From Pelagibacterales bacterium SAG-MED01 (lineage in GTDB: Bacteria; Pseudomonadota; Alphaproteobacteria; Pelagibacterales; Pelagibacteraceae): 64,000 nucleotides of DNA. A model generated the notes under the pieces. It saw nothing but the letters and a program-made list of their open reading frames with translations, searched no databases and was not told where the DNA came from. This document shows, one piece after another, positions 29,576 through 40,176 of the stretch. Location of the stretch: the NCBI GenBank assembly GCA_014654455.1, contig JACWCY010000006.1:32827-96826 (forward strand), read 5' to 3'. The translations under genes were made by a program, and so were the position numbers. The first letter of the stretch is position 1; each line of letters starts with the position of its first letter.

Positions 29576-30027
29576 TGATTAATTTAAATAATAGAGAAAA
29601 AATTAATAAACCTAAAATTAGAGTTGGTCGTGGTATAGGATCAGGTAAAGGTAAAACTTGTGGAAGAGGAGTTAAAGGTCAAAAATCAAGATCAGGGGTT
29701 GCAATTAAAAGTTTTGAGGGTGGCCAAATGCCATTATATAGAAGACTTCCTAAAAGAGGTTTTAACCCAATTTCCAAAGAAAATATTGCAATATTAAATT
29801 TAGAAAAAATGCAGTTTTATATAAATAATAAAAATATAAAAACTACTGACACAATAAATTTGGATTTGTTAAAAAAATCAAAACTTGTAAATAAAAATTC
29901 AATAAAACTTAAAATCTTAGGTACTGGTGAAATTAAAGATAAAGTAAATATAGAAGCTGACTTAGCATCTAAATCAGCTATTAAAAAATTAGAAAAAGCC
30001 GGTGGATCAATACAATTAAAGAAATAA
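29575..30027 (+). CDS. rplO: 50S ribosomal protein L15
   Basis: L15 (150 residues) is a late-assembly 50S protein. The glycine-rich N-terminal arm reads RVGRGIGSGKGKTCGRGVKGQKSRSG and FEGGQMPLYRRLPKRGF, and the C-terminal fold ends in IKKLEKAGGSIQL. It follows rpsE directly, without L30 between them. Confidence 0.96.
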   Translation: MINLNNREKINKPKIRVGRGIGSGKGKTCGRGVKGQKSRSGVAIKSFEGGQMPLYRRLPKRGFNPISKENIAILNLEKMQFYINNKNIKTTDTINLDLLKKSKLVNKNSIKLKILGTGEIKDKVNIEADLASKSAIKKLEKAGGSIQLKK

Positions 30028-30039
30028 TTAAGATTAAAA

Positions 30040-31320
30040 ATGAGCTCTTCATCTTCGACTAGTGATCTAAGAAACCGTATATTATTTACAATCGCTATTT
30101 TAGCAGTCTATAGATTTGGTACTTTTGTTCCGTTACCTGGTATTGATCCAGAACAATTAAAGATCATGATGGAAGGTAATCAAAAAGGATTATTAGGAAT
30201 GTTTAACGTTTTTGCTGGTGGAGCAGTCAGTAGAATGGCTATTTTTGCTTTAGGTATTATGCCATATATTTCTTCATCTATAATAGTTCAATTATTGACA
30301 GGAGTTTCTGACTATTTTAAAAATTTGAAATCACAAGGTGAAACTGGTAGAGCAAAAATAACTCAAATAACTCGATACGGTACAGTTTTGTTAGCTACCG
30401 TTCAAGGTTATGGTCTTTCTATGGGTCTTGAGTCATCAGCAAATTTAGTAATTAATCCTGGATTTTTTTTTAAAGTATCTACAGTTACGACGATTGTTGC
30501 TGGGACAGTTTTTTTAATGTGGTTAGGTGAACAGATAACTCAAAGAGGAATTGGAAATGGTATATCATTAATTATATTTGCTGGTATTGTTGCAGAAATA
30601 CCTCGAGCGTTAGTAACTACTTTTGAATTAGGTAGAACTGGAGCGGTGTCTACAATAATGCTACTTGCAATATTTGTATTATTGATATTAACAATTTTAT
30701 TTATAGTTTTTATGGAAAGAGCACTTAGAAAAATATTGATTAATTATCCAAAAAGACAAATGGGTAATAAGATGTATGGTGGTGAATCCTCACATCTTCC
30801 ATTAAAAATAAATCAAGCAGGAGTTATTCCTGCAATATTTGCCTCAGCATTGCTATTATTGCCTGTGACTTTTTCAAATTTTAATTTTTCAGATAATGAA
30901 ACTTTTCTTAATTTAAGTTCTTTTTTCACTCAAGGACAACCACTTTATATGTTGTTATATGCATCAGGGATCATATTTTTTACTTTCTTTTATACATCTA
31001 TAACTTTTAACCCAACAGAAACTGCAGATAATCTAAGAAAGTATGGTGGATTTATTCCAGGTATAAGACCTGGAGAAAGTACAGCTTTATATATTGAAGA
31101 TATTTTAACTAAACTAACAACAATTGGAGCTTTATATTTAACTTTAGTTTGCTTGATGCCTGAATTTTTAATAGCAAATTATCCAATTCCCTTTTATTTA
31201 GGTGGTACATCAATTTTAATTGTTGTTGTAGTGGCAATTGATACAGTTACTCAAATTCAAACTAGATTAATGAGCTCACAATATGAACAACTTATTAAAA
31301 AAACTAAATTTGGTAGATAA
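30040..31320 (+). CDS. secY: Preprotein translocase subunit SecY
   Basis: The pore of the Sec translocon, 426 residues with about ten membrane spans. It has the conserved cytoplasmic start RNRILFTIAILAVYRFGTFVPLPGID, the plug region GLLGMFNVFAGGAVSRMAIFALGIMPYI, and the C-terminal loop PTETADNLRKYGGFIPGIRPG. The N terminus is slightly shorter than in E. coli, with a Ser-rich start. It pairs with secE in this window. Confidence 0.97.
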   Translation: MSSSSSTSDLRNRILFTIAILAVYRFGTFVPLPGIDPEQLKIMMEGNQKGLLGMFNVFAGGAVSRMAIFALGIMPYISSSIIVQLLTGVSDYFKNLKSQGETGRAKITQITRYGTVLLATVQGYGLSMGLESSANLVINPGFFFKVSTVTTIVAGTVFLMWLGEQITQRGIGNGISLIIFAGIVAEIPRALVTTFELGRTGAVSTIMLLAIFVLLILTILFIVFMERALRKILINYPKRQMGNKMYGGESSHLPLKINQAGVIPAIFASALLLLPVTFSNFNFSDNETFLNLSSFFTQGQPLYMLLYASGIIFFTFFYTSITFNPTETADNLRKYGGFIPGIRPGESTALYIEDILTKLTTIGALYLTLVCLMPEFLIANYPIPFYLGGTSILIVVVVAIDTVTQIQTRLMSSQYEQLIKKTKFGR

Positions 31321-31326
31321 TAAAAA

Positions 31327-31890
31327 GTGAATTTAATTTTATTTGGACCTCCAGGCGCAGGTAAAGGCACACAAGCTAAATATTTAGTAAATAGATTAAA
31401 TGCCCATCAAGTATCAACAGGTGAAATGTTAAGAAATGAGATTAAAAATAACTCTGAAATTGGAATAAGAATAATTAATGACATGAATGATGGAAAATTT
31501 GTTAGTGATGAAATTGTTAATAAACTTATCAAAAATGTTATTTTTGATCCTCAAAAAAAAAACAAATTAATATTTGATGGATATCCAAGATCATTAAGTC
31601 AGGCTCAAAATTTAGATTTATTGCTAAATAGCTCAAACCAGAAAATAGATTTTATTTTTTTCCTTAACGTAAATAAAGATACAATAATAAAAAGAATTGA
31701 AAAAAGAAAGATTTTAGAAAAAAGGTCAGACGATGAGCTTGATACCATTCTTAAAAGATATGACACATATATGGAAACGACTAAACCAGTCTTAAATTTC
31801 TATTCAAAAAATTCAAATTTTTATGAAATAGATGGAACTTTAGAAATCAGTGAAATAACCTCTAAAATAGATGCTTTTCTTAATGTTTAA
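31327..31890 (+). CDS. adk: Adenylate kinase (short form)
   Basis: Interconverts ATP+AMP and 2 ADP; 187 residues. The P-loop is LFGPPGAGKGTQAKYL, the AMP-binding region includes STGEMLRNEI and FDGYPRSLSQAQNLD. The lid is the short, zinc-free type (EKRKILEKRSDDELDTILKR). The start codon is GTG at 31327, six bases after the secY stop; no better ATG gives a complete P-loop. The secY-adk order is classical. Confidence 0.95.
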   Translation: MNLILFGPPGAGKGTQAKYLVNRLNAHQVSTGEMLRNEIKNNSEIGIRIINDMNDGKFVSDEIVNKLIKNVIFDPQKKNKLIFDGYPRSLSQAQNLDLLLNSSNQKIDFIFFLNVNKDTIIKRIEKRKILEKRSDDELDTILKRYDTYMETTKPVLNFYSKNSNFYEIDGTLEISEITSKIDAFLNV

Positions 31891-31894
31891 GACG

Positions 31895-31922
31895 TTGACT
31901 TTGAAAGATCTTATTATATAAA
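31895..31922 (+). promoter_or_regulatory. Candidate promoter before rpsM
   Basis: TTGACT (31895-31900), 16-bp spacer and TATAAA (31917-31922) lie in the 56-bp adk-rpsM gap. A start near 31929 gives a leader of about 18 nt. It would provide extra expression of rpsM-rpsK-rpoA-rplQ. Confidence 0.5.
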
Positions 31923-31946
31923 AGGCTCAAATTTATCACTAAACAT

Positions 31947-32330
31947 ATGGCTCGTATTGCAGGTATAAACATCCCACAAAATAAACTTGTCCAAATAGGA
32001 CTAACTTATATTTATGGAATTGGCGATAAATTTTCTAAACATATATGCACCTCTCTTTCTATACCTAAGGAAAAAAGAGTAAATCAATTGACTGATGAAG
32101 AAATTTTAAAGATAAGAGAATTCATAGATCAAAATTTTAAGGTAGAGGGAGATTTAAGAAGAGATTACTCTTTAAGTATTAAAAGATTAATTGATCTTGC
32201 TTGCTATAGAGGTTCAAGACATAGAAAAAAATTACCTGTTAGAGGTCAAAGAACAAGATGTAATGCTAGAACAAGAAAAGGTAAAGCTATTGCTATTGCA
32301 GGAAAAAAATTAACACCACTTAAAAAATAA
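31947..32330 (+). CDS. rpsM: 30S ribosomal protein S13
   Basis: S13 (127 residues) contacts P-site tRNA and forms intersubunit bridges. It begins [25 protein letters not shown] and contains the signature [25 protein letters not shown]. The rpmJ (L36) gene found before rpsM in some bacteria is not in the 56-bp upstream gap. Confidence 0.97.
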   Translation: MARIAGINIPQNKLVQIGLTYIYGIGDKFSKHICTSLSIPKEKRVNQLTDEEILKIREFIDQNFKVEGDLRRDYSLSIKRLIDLACYRGSRHRKKLPVRGQRTRCNARTRKGKAIAIAGKKLTPLKK

Positions 32331-32332
32331 TT

Positions 32333-32782
32333 ATGGCTAAAATTGAAAAGGTTGAAAATAAAGAGCAAAAAGTTGATAAATCAGTAAAAAAAGTTGCTAA
32401 AAGTTCTTATTCAAAAAAAAAAAAAGTTAAAAAGAATATTTTGAATGGTATTGCCTATGTTCAATCAACATTTAACAATACAATAATTTCTATTGCTGAT
32501 ACAAATGGAAATGTAATTTCATGGGCCTCTGCAGGTCAAAAAGGATTTAAAGGATCTCGTAAATCAACACCTTATGCAGCACAAATAGCGGCTGACGCAG
32601 CAGCATCAAAAGCACTTGAATATGGAATGAAAACTTTATCTGTAGAAGTTAAAGGACCTGGATCAGGAAGAGAAACGGCCTTAAGAGCTTTACAAGCAAG
32701 AGGATTTAAAATTTTATCAATCAAAGATACAACACCGATGCCACATAATGGAACTAGACCACCAAAAAAAAGGAGAGTTTAA
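32333..32782 (+). CDS. rpsK: 30S ribosomal protein S11
   Basis: S11 (149 residues) lies on the 30S platform near the E site. The core shows [39 protein letters not shown] and the C-terminal [17 protein letters not shown] Lys-rich N-terminal extension of roughly 30 residues precedes it, longer than in E. coli (129 residues). Confidence 0.96.
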   Translation: MAKIEKVENKEQKVDKSVKKVAKSSYSKKKKVKKNILNGIAYVQSTFNNTIISIADTNGNVISWASAGQKGFKGSRKSTPYAAQIAADAAASKALEYGMKTLSVEVKGPGSGRETALRALQARGFKILSIKDTTPMPHNGTRPPKKRRV

Positions 32783-33810
32783 TGGAAACTGAAAATGTAA
32801 ATATTAAAAATTGGAAATCATTAATCAAGCCATCAAAATTAGATGTTAAAATTAATGATGATTTAACTCATGCTACAATTGTAGCTGAACCCTTGGAAAA
32901 AGGCTATGGTTTAACATTAGGAAATTCATTAAGAAGAATTTTGCTTTCATCAATAAGAGGTGCTGCTGTTACTTCAGTTCAAATTGATGGTGTATTACAT
33001 GAATTTACCTCTATTAAAGGTGTAAGAGAAGATGTAACAGATATTGTTTTAAACGTTAAATCCCTAGCGCTTAAATGTTCCTCAGAAGGAACTAAAAAAC
33101 TAGTTCTAGATGCAAAAGGTCCTGGAGAAATTAAAGCATCAGATATTACTGCAGTTGCAGATGTTGAAATCTTGAATCCTGATTTAGTTATTTGTAATTT
33201 AGATGAAAAAACTAATTTTCACATGGAGATGAATGTTAATACTGGAAAAGGCTATGTTCCAGCTGAACTTAATAAACCAGAAGAACCACCACTAGGTTTA
33301 ATTGCAATAGACTCTTTATATAGTCCAGTTAAAAAAGTTTCATATTCTGTAAGTACAGCAAGAGAAGGCAAAGCTTTGGATTATGATAAATTGACAATGG
33401 AAGTTGAAACTAATGGATCAATCTCTGCTGAAGATGCAGTTGCATACTCAGCTAGGATTTTTCAAGATCAATTAAAAATGTTTGTTAATTTTGATGAACC
33501 AGTTGAAGCACCAGTTAAAGAGATTTCCTCTGAACCTGAATTTAATAAAAACTTATTAAGAAAAGTAGATGAACTTGAACTTTCAGTAAGATCAATGAAT
33601 TGTCTTAAAAATGATAATATAATTTATATTGGTGATTTAGTTCAAAAATCAGAAGGTGAAATGCTTAGAACACCAAATTTTGGAAGAAAATCTTTAAATG
33701 AAATTAAAGAAGTTTTAACTGGAATGTCTTTATATCTAGGTATGGAAATACCAAATTGGCCACCTGATAATATTGCTGAAATGTCTAAAAAACTTGAGGA
33801 AGCTATATAA
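32782..33810 (+). CDS. rpoA: DNA-directed RNA polymerase subunit alpha
   Basis: The alpha subunit (342 residues). The N-terminal domain includes [40 protein letters not shown], used for dimerisation and core assembly. The C-terminal domain (about 255-325: [37 protein letters not shown]) binds UP elements and activators. It overlaps rpsK and rplQ by one base each. Confidence 0.98.
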   Translation: METENVNIKNWKSLIKPSKLDVKINDDLTHATIVAEPLEKGYGLTLGNSLRRILLSSIRGAAVTSVQIDGVLHEFTSIKGVREDVTDIVLNVKSLALKCSSEGTKKLVLDAKGPGEIKASDITAVADVEILNPDLVICNLDEKTNFHMEMNVNTGKGYVPAELNKPEEPPLGLIAIDSLYSPVKKVSYSVSTAREGKALDYDKLTMEVETNGSISAEDAVAYSARIFQDQLKMFVNFDEPVEAPVKEISSEPEFNKNLLRKVDELELSVRSMNCLKNDNIIYIGDLVQKSEGEMLRTPNFGRKSLNEIKEVLTGMSLYLGMEIPNWPPDNIAEMSKKLEEAI

Positions 33811-34247
33811 TGAGACATGGAATGGTAAATAAGAAGTTAAATAGAACTTCTGAACATAGAAAGGCTCTTTTAAAGAATATGTTAAATTCTTTAATTAAAT
33901 ACGAGCAGATCAAAACAACTTTACCAAAAGCGAAATTCTTAAAACCACAGGCAGATAAGATTATAACTTTGGGGAAAAAAGACACTCTTCAAACTTCAAA
34001 AATGTTAGTTTCTCAGCTTCAAGATTCTAAATCAGCAAACAAAGTAAAAAAAACTTTATCTAAAAGATATGAAAAAAGAAGTGGTGGCTATACAAGAATA
34101 ATCAAAGCAGGATTTAGATATGGTGATAATGCACCAATGGCAATAATTGAATTTATCGATAGAGATATTGAGGCAAAAAAAGTTGATAGAAAGAAAAAAG
34201 AAACAACCAAAGAAGCATCTAAAGCTGAAGAAAAAAAAAAGCAATAG
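33810..34247 (+). CDS. rplQ: 50S ribosomal protein L17
   Basis: L17 (145 residues) begins [29 protein letters not shown], the family signature, and contains GGYTRIIKAGFRYGDNAPMAIIEF. A Lys/Glu-rich C-terminal tail of about 25 residues follows. It ends the r-protein series; the next gene starts 15 bp later on the same strand. Confidence 0.96.
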   Translation: MRHGMVNKKLNRTSEHRKALLKNMLNSLIKYEQIKTTLPKAKFLKPQADKIITLGKKDTLQTSKMLVSQLQDSKSANKVKKTLSKRYEKRSGGYTRIIKAGFRYGDNAPMAIIEFIDRDIEAKKVDRKKKETTKEASKAEEKKKQ

Positions 34248-34262
34248 AGTAAATTTTAAATC

Positions 34263-35180
34263 ATGAAAAAGTCTTACACCGTTGATACAACGTGTAACGA
34301 TATGCGTATAGATCGTTGGATTAGAAATTTTATTGGTAAAATTCCTCAGAGTTTGATTGAAAAAAGTTTAAGAGCTGGAAAGATTAAATTAAACAAAAAG
34401 AAAATTAGAAGCTCACATAAAGTTAAAACCAATGATGAAATAGATTTATTTGATCTAAACTTTAAAGAAAAAATAATTCAAAAAAAAATTAAATTTGAAC
34501 CATCTAAAGAAATAATTAAATCTAATGAAAATCAAATCATTGATAATAATGAAAACTTTATTGTTCTAAACAAAAGTGCAGGAATTTCTGTACAAGGTGG
34601 AACTAAGTCAAAAAAAAATCTGGTTGATATATTCGCAAAAAGTAAAATTTTTCAAGATACAAAACCATATTCAGTACATAGATTAGATAAAGATACGTCA
34701 GGAGTTTTTATCATAGCCAAAAAAAGAGAAAGTGCACAATTATTAACCTCATTATTTAGATTACGCAAGGTTCACAAAACTTATTTAGCTATCTGTCATG
34801 GTGAATTAGATAAAGATTCAGGTGAATGGAATGATGATTTAATAAGATATGACGGAGATAAACGAATTGTCGAAAAAGCAAAAACATTATTTAATGTACT
34901 TGATAAAAACTCTGCTGCAAGTTTAGTTGAGTTAAAACCTATTACTGGACGTAAGCATCAACTTAGAAAACAACTTTATTTTGCAGGACAACCAATTTTT
35001 GGTGATACAAAATATAAACTATCTAATTCAACTAAGGGAATTAACAAAAATTTAATGCTTCATTCATATCAAATTAGATTTATTATTAATGACATTAAAC
35101 ATACATATACTGCATTATTACCAGATTATTTTAAAAAATTATTGAAAGTTAAACGTTTAAGTTTTGTAGATTTAAAATAA
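34263..35180 (+). CDS. rluC: 23S rRNA pseudouridine synthase, RluC/RluD family
   Basis: This 305-residue enzyme isomerises uridines in large-subunit rRNA. Residues about 14-65 form an S4 RNA-binding domain ([31 protein letters not shown]). The catalytic domain has the aspartate motif [15 protein letters not shown] and the later [24 protein letters not shown]. RluC is the favoured subgroup, but RluD-type specificity cannot be excluded by eye. It follows rplQ by 15 bp, so may share its transcript, and its 3' end overlaps convergent lipB by 32 bp. Confidence 0.85.
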   Translation: MKKSYTVDTTCNDMRIDRWIRNFIGKIPQSLIEKSLRAGKIKLNKKKIRSSHKVKTNDEIDLFDLNFKEKIIQKKIKFEPSKEIIKSNENQIIDNNENFIVLNKSAGISVQGGTKSKKNLVDIFAKSKIFQDTKPYSVHRLDKDTSGVFIIAKKRESAQLLTSLFRLRKVHKTYLAICHGELDKDSGEWNDDLIRYDGDKRIVEKAKTLFNVLDKNSAASLVELKPITGRKHQLRKQLYFAGQPIFGDTKYKLSNSTKGINKNLMLHSYQIRFIINDIKHTYTALLPDYFKKLLKVKRLSFVDLK

Positions 35181-35778
35181 AATTTTCAATAATTTTGTCA
35201 TCGAAATTTTCATAATTTTGTTTATTTATTTCATACAAATTAGTTACACCTTTATCTGAGATGCCGCATGGTATAATTGAGTCATATTTCTTTAAGTCAT
35301 TATTAATATTAATAGAAAACCCATGATAGGCAATCCATTTACTTACTCTAACTCCTATAGCAGCAACTTTTTCTATTTTAGATTTATTTTTGTACCAAAT
35401 TCCAATATTATTTTTATCAGCAAAAGTATCTATATTATAGAATTTGATAGTATCTATGATTGTTTTTTCAATTAAAGAAATGAATTTTCTTATATCTCTA
35501 TTTCTTTTTTTTAAATCTATTACAAAGTAGCAAATAACTTGTCCTGGCCCATGGTATGTAATTTTTCCACCTCTATTAGTTTTAATAATATTTATTTTTT
35601 TATCTATAATTTCATTATCCAAGTAACTTGTTCCTGCTGTATAAAGATCCTCATGTTCTAAAATCCAAATCAATTCATTAGAGTTTTTTTTATATATATC
35701 TAATAGTCTTTGCTCCATGAAATTTATAGCATCTTCATATTTTATTGGTTTTTTGGACTTTTTAATCTCTATATTCAT
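35149..35778 (-). CDS. lipB: Lipoyl(octanoyl) transferase LipB
   Basis: Moves octanoyl groups from acyl carrier protein to lipoyl domains of 2-oxoacid dehydrogenases and the glycine cleavage H protein. The 209-residue protein has the signature [20 protein letters not shown], the catalytic lysine in KVAAIGVRV (Lys137) and the acyl-forming cysteine in [14 protein letters not shown] (Cys171). It converges on the pseudouridine synthase gene with a 32-bp overlap and diverges from mgtE across 60 bp. Confidence 0.95.
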   Translation of the reverse strand: MNIEIKKSKKPIKYEDAINFMEQRLLDIYKKNSNELIWILEHEDLYTAGTSYLDNEIIDKKINIIKTNRGGKITYHGPGQVICYFVIDLKKRNRDIRKFISLIEKTIIDTIKFYNIDTFADKNNIGIWYKNKSKIEKVAAIGVRVSKWIAYHGFSININNDLKKYDSIIPCGISDKGVTNLYEINKQNYENFDDKIIENFILNLQNLNV

Positions 35779-35838
35779 TTAAAAATTGTATTCTTTTCAT
35801 TATGTATTAAAAGTTCCGACTAAATAATAGGTATATTT

Positions 35839-37212
35839 ATGACTTTAATTAAAAAAATCAAAGATAAAAAAGTCAATTTTGAATTTAATAAAGAATATAT
35901 AAAAGTTGTTACTGATAAAATTGAAAATAATGATGCATTATTTATCACTAACTCATTTAAAGAAATGCATCCTGCTGATGCTGCTGATATTATTGAACAC
36001 TTAAATTTTAATGATCGAGAGAATTTAATAAAACTCAATAATTTTAAAATTGATCCTGAAGTATTTGTAGAACTAAATGAGTCTGTAAAATCTGAAATAA
36101 TTCAATATCTTTCTTCTGAAGCTATAGTTCGAATTTTGAAAAACTTAGAATCAGATGATGCAATAGCTATTTTAGAAAATGTTGATGAAAAGGATAAGAA
36201 TTCAATATTAAGTTCATTACCTCCTAAAGATAGATTTGCCCTATTAGAAGGACTGAGCTATCCCGAAGATAGTGCAGCTAGAATAATGCAAAGGGAATTT
36301 ACAGCAATACCTAGCAACTGGTCAGTTGGTCAAACAATTGATTATCTCAGGGAAAATAAAGACTTACCAGAACAATTTCTTGAAATCTATATTGTTGATG
36401 AAAATTTTAAACCTATTGGAACTGTCTCATCATCTAAAGTTTTAAGAACAGCTAGAGAAACTAAGATGTCATCAATTATGGATGATACAACTTTTTTAAT
36501 TCCAGTTGATATGGATAGGGAAGAAGTTGGAAATTTATTTGAAAATTATAACTTAAATTCAGCTTGTGTAGTTGATAAAACTAATAAATTAGTAGGGATG
36601 ATTACATCGGATGATGTCTTAACAGTATTAAAAGAAGAAGCTGAAGAAGATGCATTAAGATTAGCTGGGGTAGGTGATGAAGAAATTACTGATGGAGTAT
36701 TAACAAAAACAAAAAGAAGATTTAATTGGTTGTTATTAAATCTCTTTACTGCGTTTCTAGCTACCTATTGTATTAGTTTATTTGGTGCTACAATTGAACA
36801 GATGGTTGTACTTGCATTTTTAATGCCTATTGTTGCTTCAATGGGTGGAAATGCAGGGATGCAAACTCTTGCAGTAACAGTTAGAACATTAGCTACTAAT
36901 GACCTAACAAAAAATAATTTTACAAAAAATATTTTAAAAGAATTTAATATAGGGATTTTAAATGGAATTATTTTTGCAATAATTAGTTCATTAATCGTTC
37001 AATTATGGTTTCAAGATATTCAACTTTCATTAATTATTTCAATCTCTATGGTTTTAACTATGATTGTAGCTGGACTATTTGGAATTTTAGTACCTGTTAC
37101 TCTAAAAAAAATGAATATTGACCCAGCAATTGCATCAAGTGTTTTTGTAACAACAATTACAGATGTTATTGGATTTGTTTCTTTTTTAGGCGTAGGTGCT
37201 TATTTTTTCTAA
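35839..37212 (+). CDS. mgtE: Magnesium transporter MgtE
   Basis: An inner-membrane Mg2+ channel/transporter of 457 residues. It has the N-terminal acidic helical domain (MHPADAADIIEHLNFNDR), a pair of CBS domains (about 140-265, including MITSDDVLTVLKEEAEEDALRLAG) that sense Mg2+, and about five membrane spans. The pore signature appears as MGGNAGMQTLAVTVRTLA, with Met where GNQ is usual, and VTTITDVIGFVSFLG. It converges on panC with a 2-bp gap. Confidence 0.93.
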   Translation: MTLIKKIKDKKVNFEFNKEYIKVVTDKIENNDALFITNSFKEMHPADAADIIEHLNFNDRENLIKLNNFKIDPEVFVELNESVKSEIIQYLSSEAIVRILKNLESDDAIAILENVDEKDKNSILSSLPPKDRFALLEGLSYPEDSAARIMQREFTAIPSNWSVGQTIDYLRENKDLPEQFLEIYIVDENFKPIGTVSSSKVLRTARETKMSSIMDDTTFLIPVDMDREEVGNLFENYNLNSACVVDKTNKLVGMITSDDVLTVLKEEAEEDALRLAGVGDEEITDGVLTKTKRRFNWLLLNLFTAFLATYCISLFGATIEQMVVLAFLMPIVASMGGNAGMQTLAVTVRTLATNDLTKNNFTKNILKEFNIGILNGIIFAIISSLIVQLWFQDIQLSLIISISMVLTMIVAGLFGILVPVTLKKMNIDPAIASSVFVTTITDVIGFVSFLGVGAYFF

Positions 37213-37214
37213 AA

Positions 37215-38027
37215 TTAAATATTATCAATTAATCTTATATTGTTTAAATAATAAGCAATAAATATTTTTGAATTTTTAATTTTATTCGATTTTTTTAGGT
37301 TTAAAATATTTCTTAATTCCATATATTCGATATTAATATTAAATAATATTTTTAATTCTCTCTTTTTATCAAATATTATTTTCTGCATATTTTTTTTCTC
37401 TCTAATATTTTTTTTGTAATTCATTAAATTTTGAATTAATTTTTCAGCTTTGTATAATTCTTTTTTACTTAGAAGAAAGTTTCTAGATGATAATGCTAAT
37501 TTATTTAAATTTCGTACAGTTTTACATGCAATAACTTTGGTTGGATATTTTTTTTCTATATATTTTTTTACTAGATATAATTGTTGAAAATCTTTTTCAC
37601 CCATAAATATATTTTTAGGTTTAATTTGATTTGTAAGTCGATCCATCACATCAATTACGCCTTCAAAATGTCCTTTTCTATATTTAGCACACAAAATTTT
37701 ATCATTTTTATTTAGTTTAATTTTTGACGTCCTTTTGAAGTTATAAATTTGTTTTATACTAGGAATATACACAAAATTAACTTTTAATTTTTTTAAAATC
37801 TTTAAATCTTTTTTATTATTTCTCGGATAAGTATCAAAATCTTTTTTATTATTAAATTGTGAGGGGTTAATAAATATACTAACAAGTGTTTTTTTGCATT
37901 TTTTTTGAGATTTTTTAATAAGTGATATATGACCCTTGTGAAGACTACCCATTGTTGGAATGAAGCCTAAGTTTGAAGCTTTATTTAATGCCTCATTTAA
38001 ATCATTATTATTTAATAAAATTTTCAT
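37215..38027 (-). CDS. panC: Pantothenate synthetase
   Basis: Condenses pantoate and beta-alanine using ATP. From the ATG at 38027 it is 270 residues. An in-frame ATG at 38057 would add ten residues but leave only 4 bp to the divergent galU start, so the inner start is preferred. Motifs include [19 protein letters not shown] (nucleotide-binding HxGH), [15 protein letters not shown] and [11 protein letters not shown]. The C-terminal half is Lys/Asn/Ile rich and short compared with E. coli, but the active-site residues are present. Confidence 0.9.
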   Translation of the reverse strand: MKILLNNNDLNEALNKASNLGFIPTMGSLHKGHISLIKKSQKKCKKTLVSIFINPSQFNNKKDFDTYPRNNKKDLKILKKLKVNFVYIPSIKQIYNFKRTSKIKLNKNDKILCAKYRKGHFEGVIDVMDRLTNQIKPKNIFMGEKDFQQLYLVKKYIEKKYPTKVIACKTVRNLNKLALSSRNFLLSKKELYKAEKLIQNLMNYKKNIREKKNMQKIIFDKKRELKILFNINIEYMELRNILNLKKSNKIKNSKIFIAYYLNNIRLIDNI

Positions 38028-38061
38028 TTGTATAAAACATTTTAATAAGTAAAACATTTAA

Positions 38062-38877
38062 ATGATTAAACAAGCAATTATTCCATTAGCTGGCTTAGGC
38101 ACTAGATTGTTGCCTCTTACCAGTGTATTTGCCAAAGAACTTTTGCCCATAAACGGTAAACCTGGTATTGAATATATTTTAGATGAATGTATTGAAGCTG
38201 GAATTAAAGAAATTGTTTTTATAATTTCAAAAAAAAAAGAAATGATAAAAAATTACTTTAATAATGATAAATTTTATAAAGATATTATTAAAAAAAAAAA
38301 AGATCCAAGGATTATAAAAGAATATAAAAAGATTCTTAAATATAAAAAAATTATAAAGTTTGTTTACCAAAATAAACCATTGGGAACAGGTGATGCTGTT
38401 TTAAAAACAAAAAATTATATAAAGGATAAATATTTTTTAATGTTGCTACCCGATGATCTTATAATTAAATATAATTGTTCTAAATCAATGATTGATGTTC
38501 ACAAACGATATAATTCATCAGTTATGGCTAGCATGACTGTTAATAAAAAAACTATATCAAGATGGGGAGTTTATAAACTAATTAAAAAGTTAGATAAAAA
38601 AAATTTTTTAATTAATGATGTAATTGAAAAACCATCATTAAATAAAGCACCTTCTAATAAAGCTGTAATAGGTAGATATATTTTACCTAAAAAAATTTTT
38701 TCAAAATTGCAAAAACTAACACCTGGAAAAGGTGGTGAAATACATATTACTGATGCAATTCAGTTATTAATAAATGAAAATGAAAAATTTATAGCACATA
38801 ATTTTTCAGGAAAGTATTTAGATTGTGGAAGTATGCAAGGATATATTAAATCAAACTTTGAGATTTCAAAATTATGA
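38062..38877 (+). CDS. galU: UTP-glucose-1-phosphate uridylyltransferase
   Basis: Makes UDP-glucose from glucose-1-phosphate and UTP; 271 residues. The nucleotidyl-binding start IKQAIIPLAGLGTRLLPLTSVFAKELLPINGKP and the later LGTGDAVLKTKNYI, LLPDDLII and GRYILPKKIF are the family pattern. It is slightly shorter than E. coli GalU. It overlaps the UDP-glucose dehydrogenase gene by 4 bp (ATGA), which acts on its product. Confidence 0.93.
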   Translation: MIKQAIIPLAGLGTRLLPLTSVFAKELLPINGKPGIEYILDECIEAGIKEIVFIISKKKEMIKNYFNNDKFYKDIIKKKKDPRIIKEYKKILKYKKIIKFVYQNKPLGTGDAVLKTKNYIKDKYFLMLLPDDLIIKYNCSKSMIDVHKRYNSSVMASMTVNKKTISRWGVYKLIKKLDKKNFLINDVIEKPSLNKAPSNKAVIGRYILPKKIFSKLQKLTPGKGGEIHITDAIQLLINENEKFIAHNFSGKYLDCGSMQGYIKSNFEISKL

Positions 38878-40172
38878 AGTTATGTATTATAGGCACAGGA
38901 TATGTTGGTTTAGTTAGTGGAGTTTGTTTTTCTGATCTAGGAAACGATGTTATTTGTGTCGATAAAGATGAGGATAAAATTAATCTACTCAAAAAAGGCA
39001 AAGTTCCTATTTATGAACCAGGTTTATCAGAGTTAGTAGTTAAAAATTTTAGAAATAAAAGATTATCATTTTCATCAAATTTAAAAACCTCAGTAAAAAA
39101 TAGTGATATCATTTTTATTTGTGTTGGAACACCAACAAAAAAAGGTGGTAGATCAGCTGATTTAACTCAGATTTACAACGTTGCAAAAGAACTAAGTTTA
39201 TCAATTAATAAATTTAAAATTATAATTACTAAATCTACAGTCCCAGTAACTACTGGCGATGAAATTGAAAAAATTTTATCTAAAAAAAATAATAAACATA
39301 AGTTTGCTGTTGTATCAAACCCTGAATTTCTTAGAGAAGGTGAGGCTATAAGGGATTTTATATATCCTGATAGAATTGTTGTCGGTTCTAACGAAAAAAA
39401 ATCAAATAGAATTTTAAAAAATTTATATTCCCCATTAATTTCTAAAGGTGCTCAATATCTTAATACTTCAAGACGTGCTGCAGAATTAATTAAATATGCG
39501 TCAAATGCATTTTTAGCCACAAAAATTACATTTATAAATGAAATTGCGAATTTATGTGAAAATACAGGTATTAATGTTGAGGATATTTCCATCGGAATGG
39601 GCCTTGATAAAAGAATTGGTAGCCGTTTTTTGAGAGCTGGACCTGCTTATGGTGGTTCTTGTTTTCCAAAAGATACCAAAGCAATAATATCTACAGCCGA
39701 TAAATTTAAAACGAATTTATCCGTGATAAAATCTGTAGTTAGATCTAATGAAAATCGATCAAATCTTTTACTCAAAAGAGTTTATGAAATTTTGAATAAT
39801 AGATTAAAAAATAAAAAGATAACTTTTCTTGGTGTTACTTTTAAAGCTAATACTGATGATATGAGAGATTCTTCAAGCCTTATTATGATACCTGCTTTAG
39901 CTAAAAAAGGTGCTCTAATAAAATATTTTGATCCAACTGGGTATAAAAATGAATTTAAAAAAATTAAAAATGTTTCTTTTGAAAATTCAATAAAAAAATC
40001 TTTAAAGGATTCTGATCTTATAATTATCCATACAGAGTGGAATGATTTTAAGTCTATTAATTTTAAGCATTTTGTGAAAGGTAAAAAACCTATTATTTAT
40101 GATATGAGAAATATTTATTCACATACAAAAATAAGTGCTCAAGGTTTCAAATATTTCAGCGTTGGTAGATAA
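38874..40172 (+). CDS. ugd: UDP-glucose 6-dehydrogenase
   Basis: NAD-dependent two-step oxidation of UDP-glucose to UDP-glucuronate; 432 residues. The Rossmann start is KLCIIGTGYVGLVSGVCFSDLGN. FICVGTPTKKGG follows, and the catalytic cysteine lies in GPAYGGSCFPKDTKAI (Cys263). The C-terminal domain includes FLGVTFKANTDDMRDS. With galU it forms a two-gene pathway to glucuronate-type surface sugars. It ends 4 bp from convergent ridA. Confidence 0.94.
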   Translation: MKLCIIGTGYVGLVSGVCFSDLGNDVICVDKDEDKINLLKKGKVPIYEPGLSELVVKNFRNKRLSFSSNLKTSVKNSDIIFICVGTPTKKGGRSADLTQIYNVAKELSLSINKFKIIITKSTVPVTTGDEIEKILSKKNNKHKFAVVSNPEFLREGEAIRDFIYPDRIVVGSNEKKSNRILKNLYSPLISKGAQYLNTSRRAAELIKYASNAFLATKITFINEIANLCENTGINVEDISIGMGLDKRIGSRFLRAGPAYGGSCFPKDTKAIISTADKFKTNLSVIKSVVRSNENRSNLLLKRVYEILNNRLKNKKITFLGVTFKANTDDMRDSSSLIMIPALAKKGALIKYFDPTGYKNEFKKIKNVSFENSIKKSLKDSDLIIIHTEWNDFKSINFKHFVKGKKPIIYDMRNIYSHTKISAQGFKYFSVGR

Positions 40173-40176
40173 ATTA

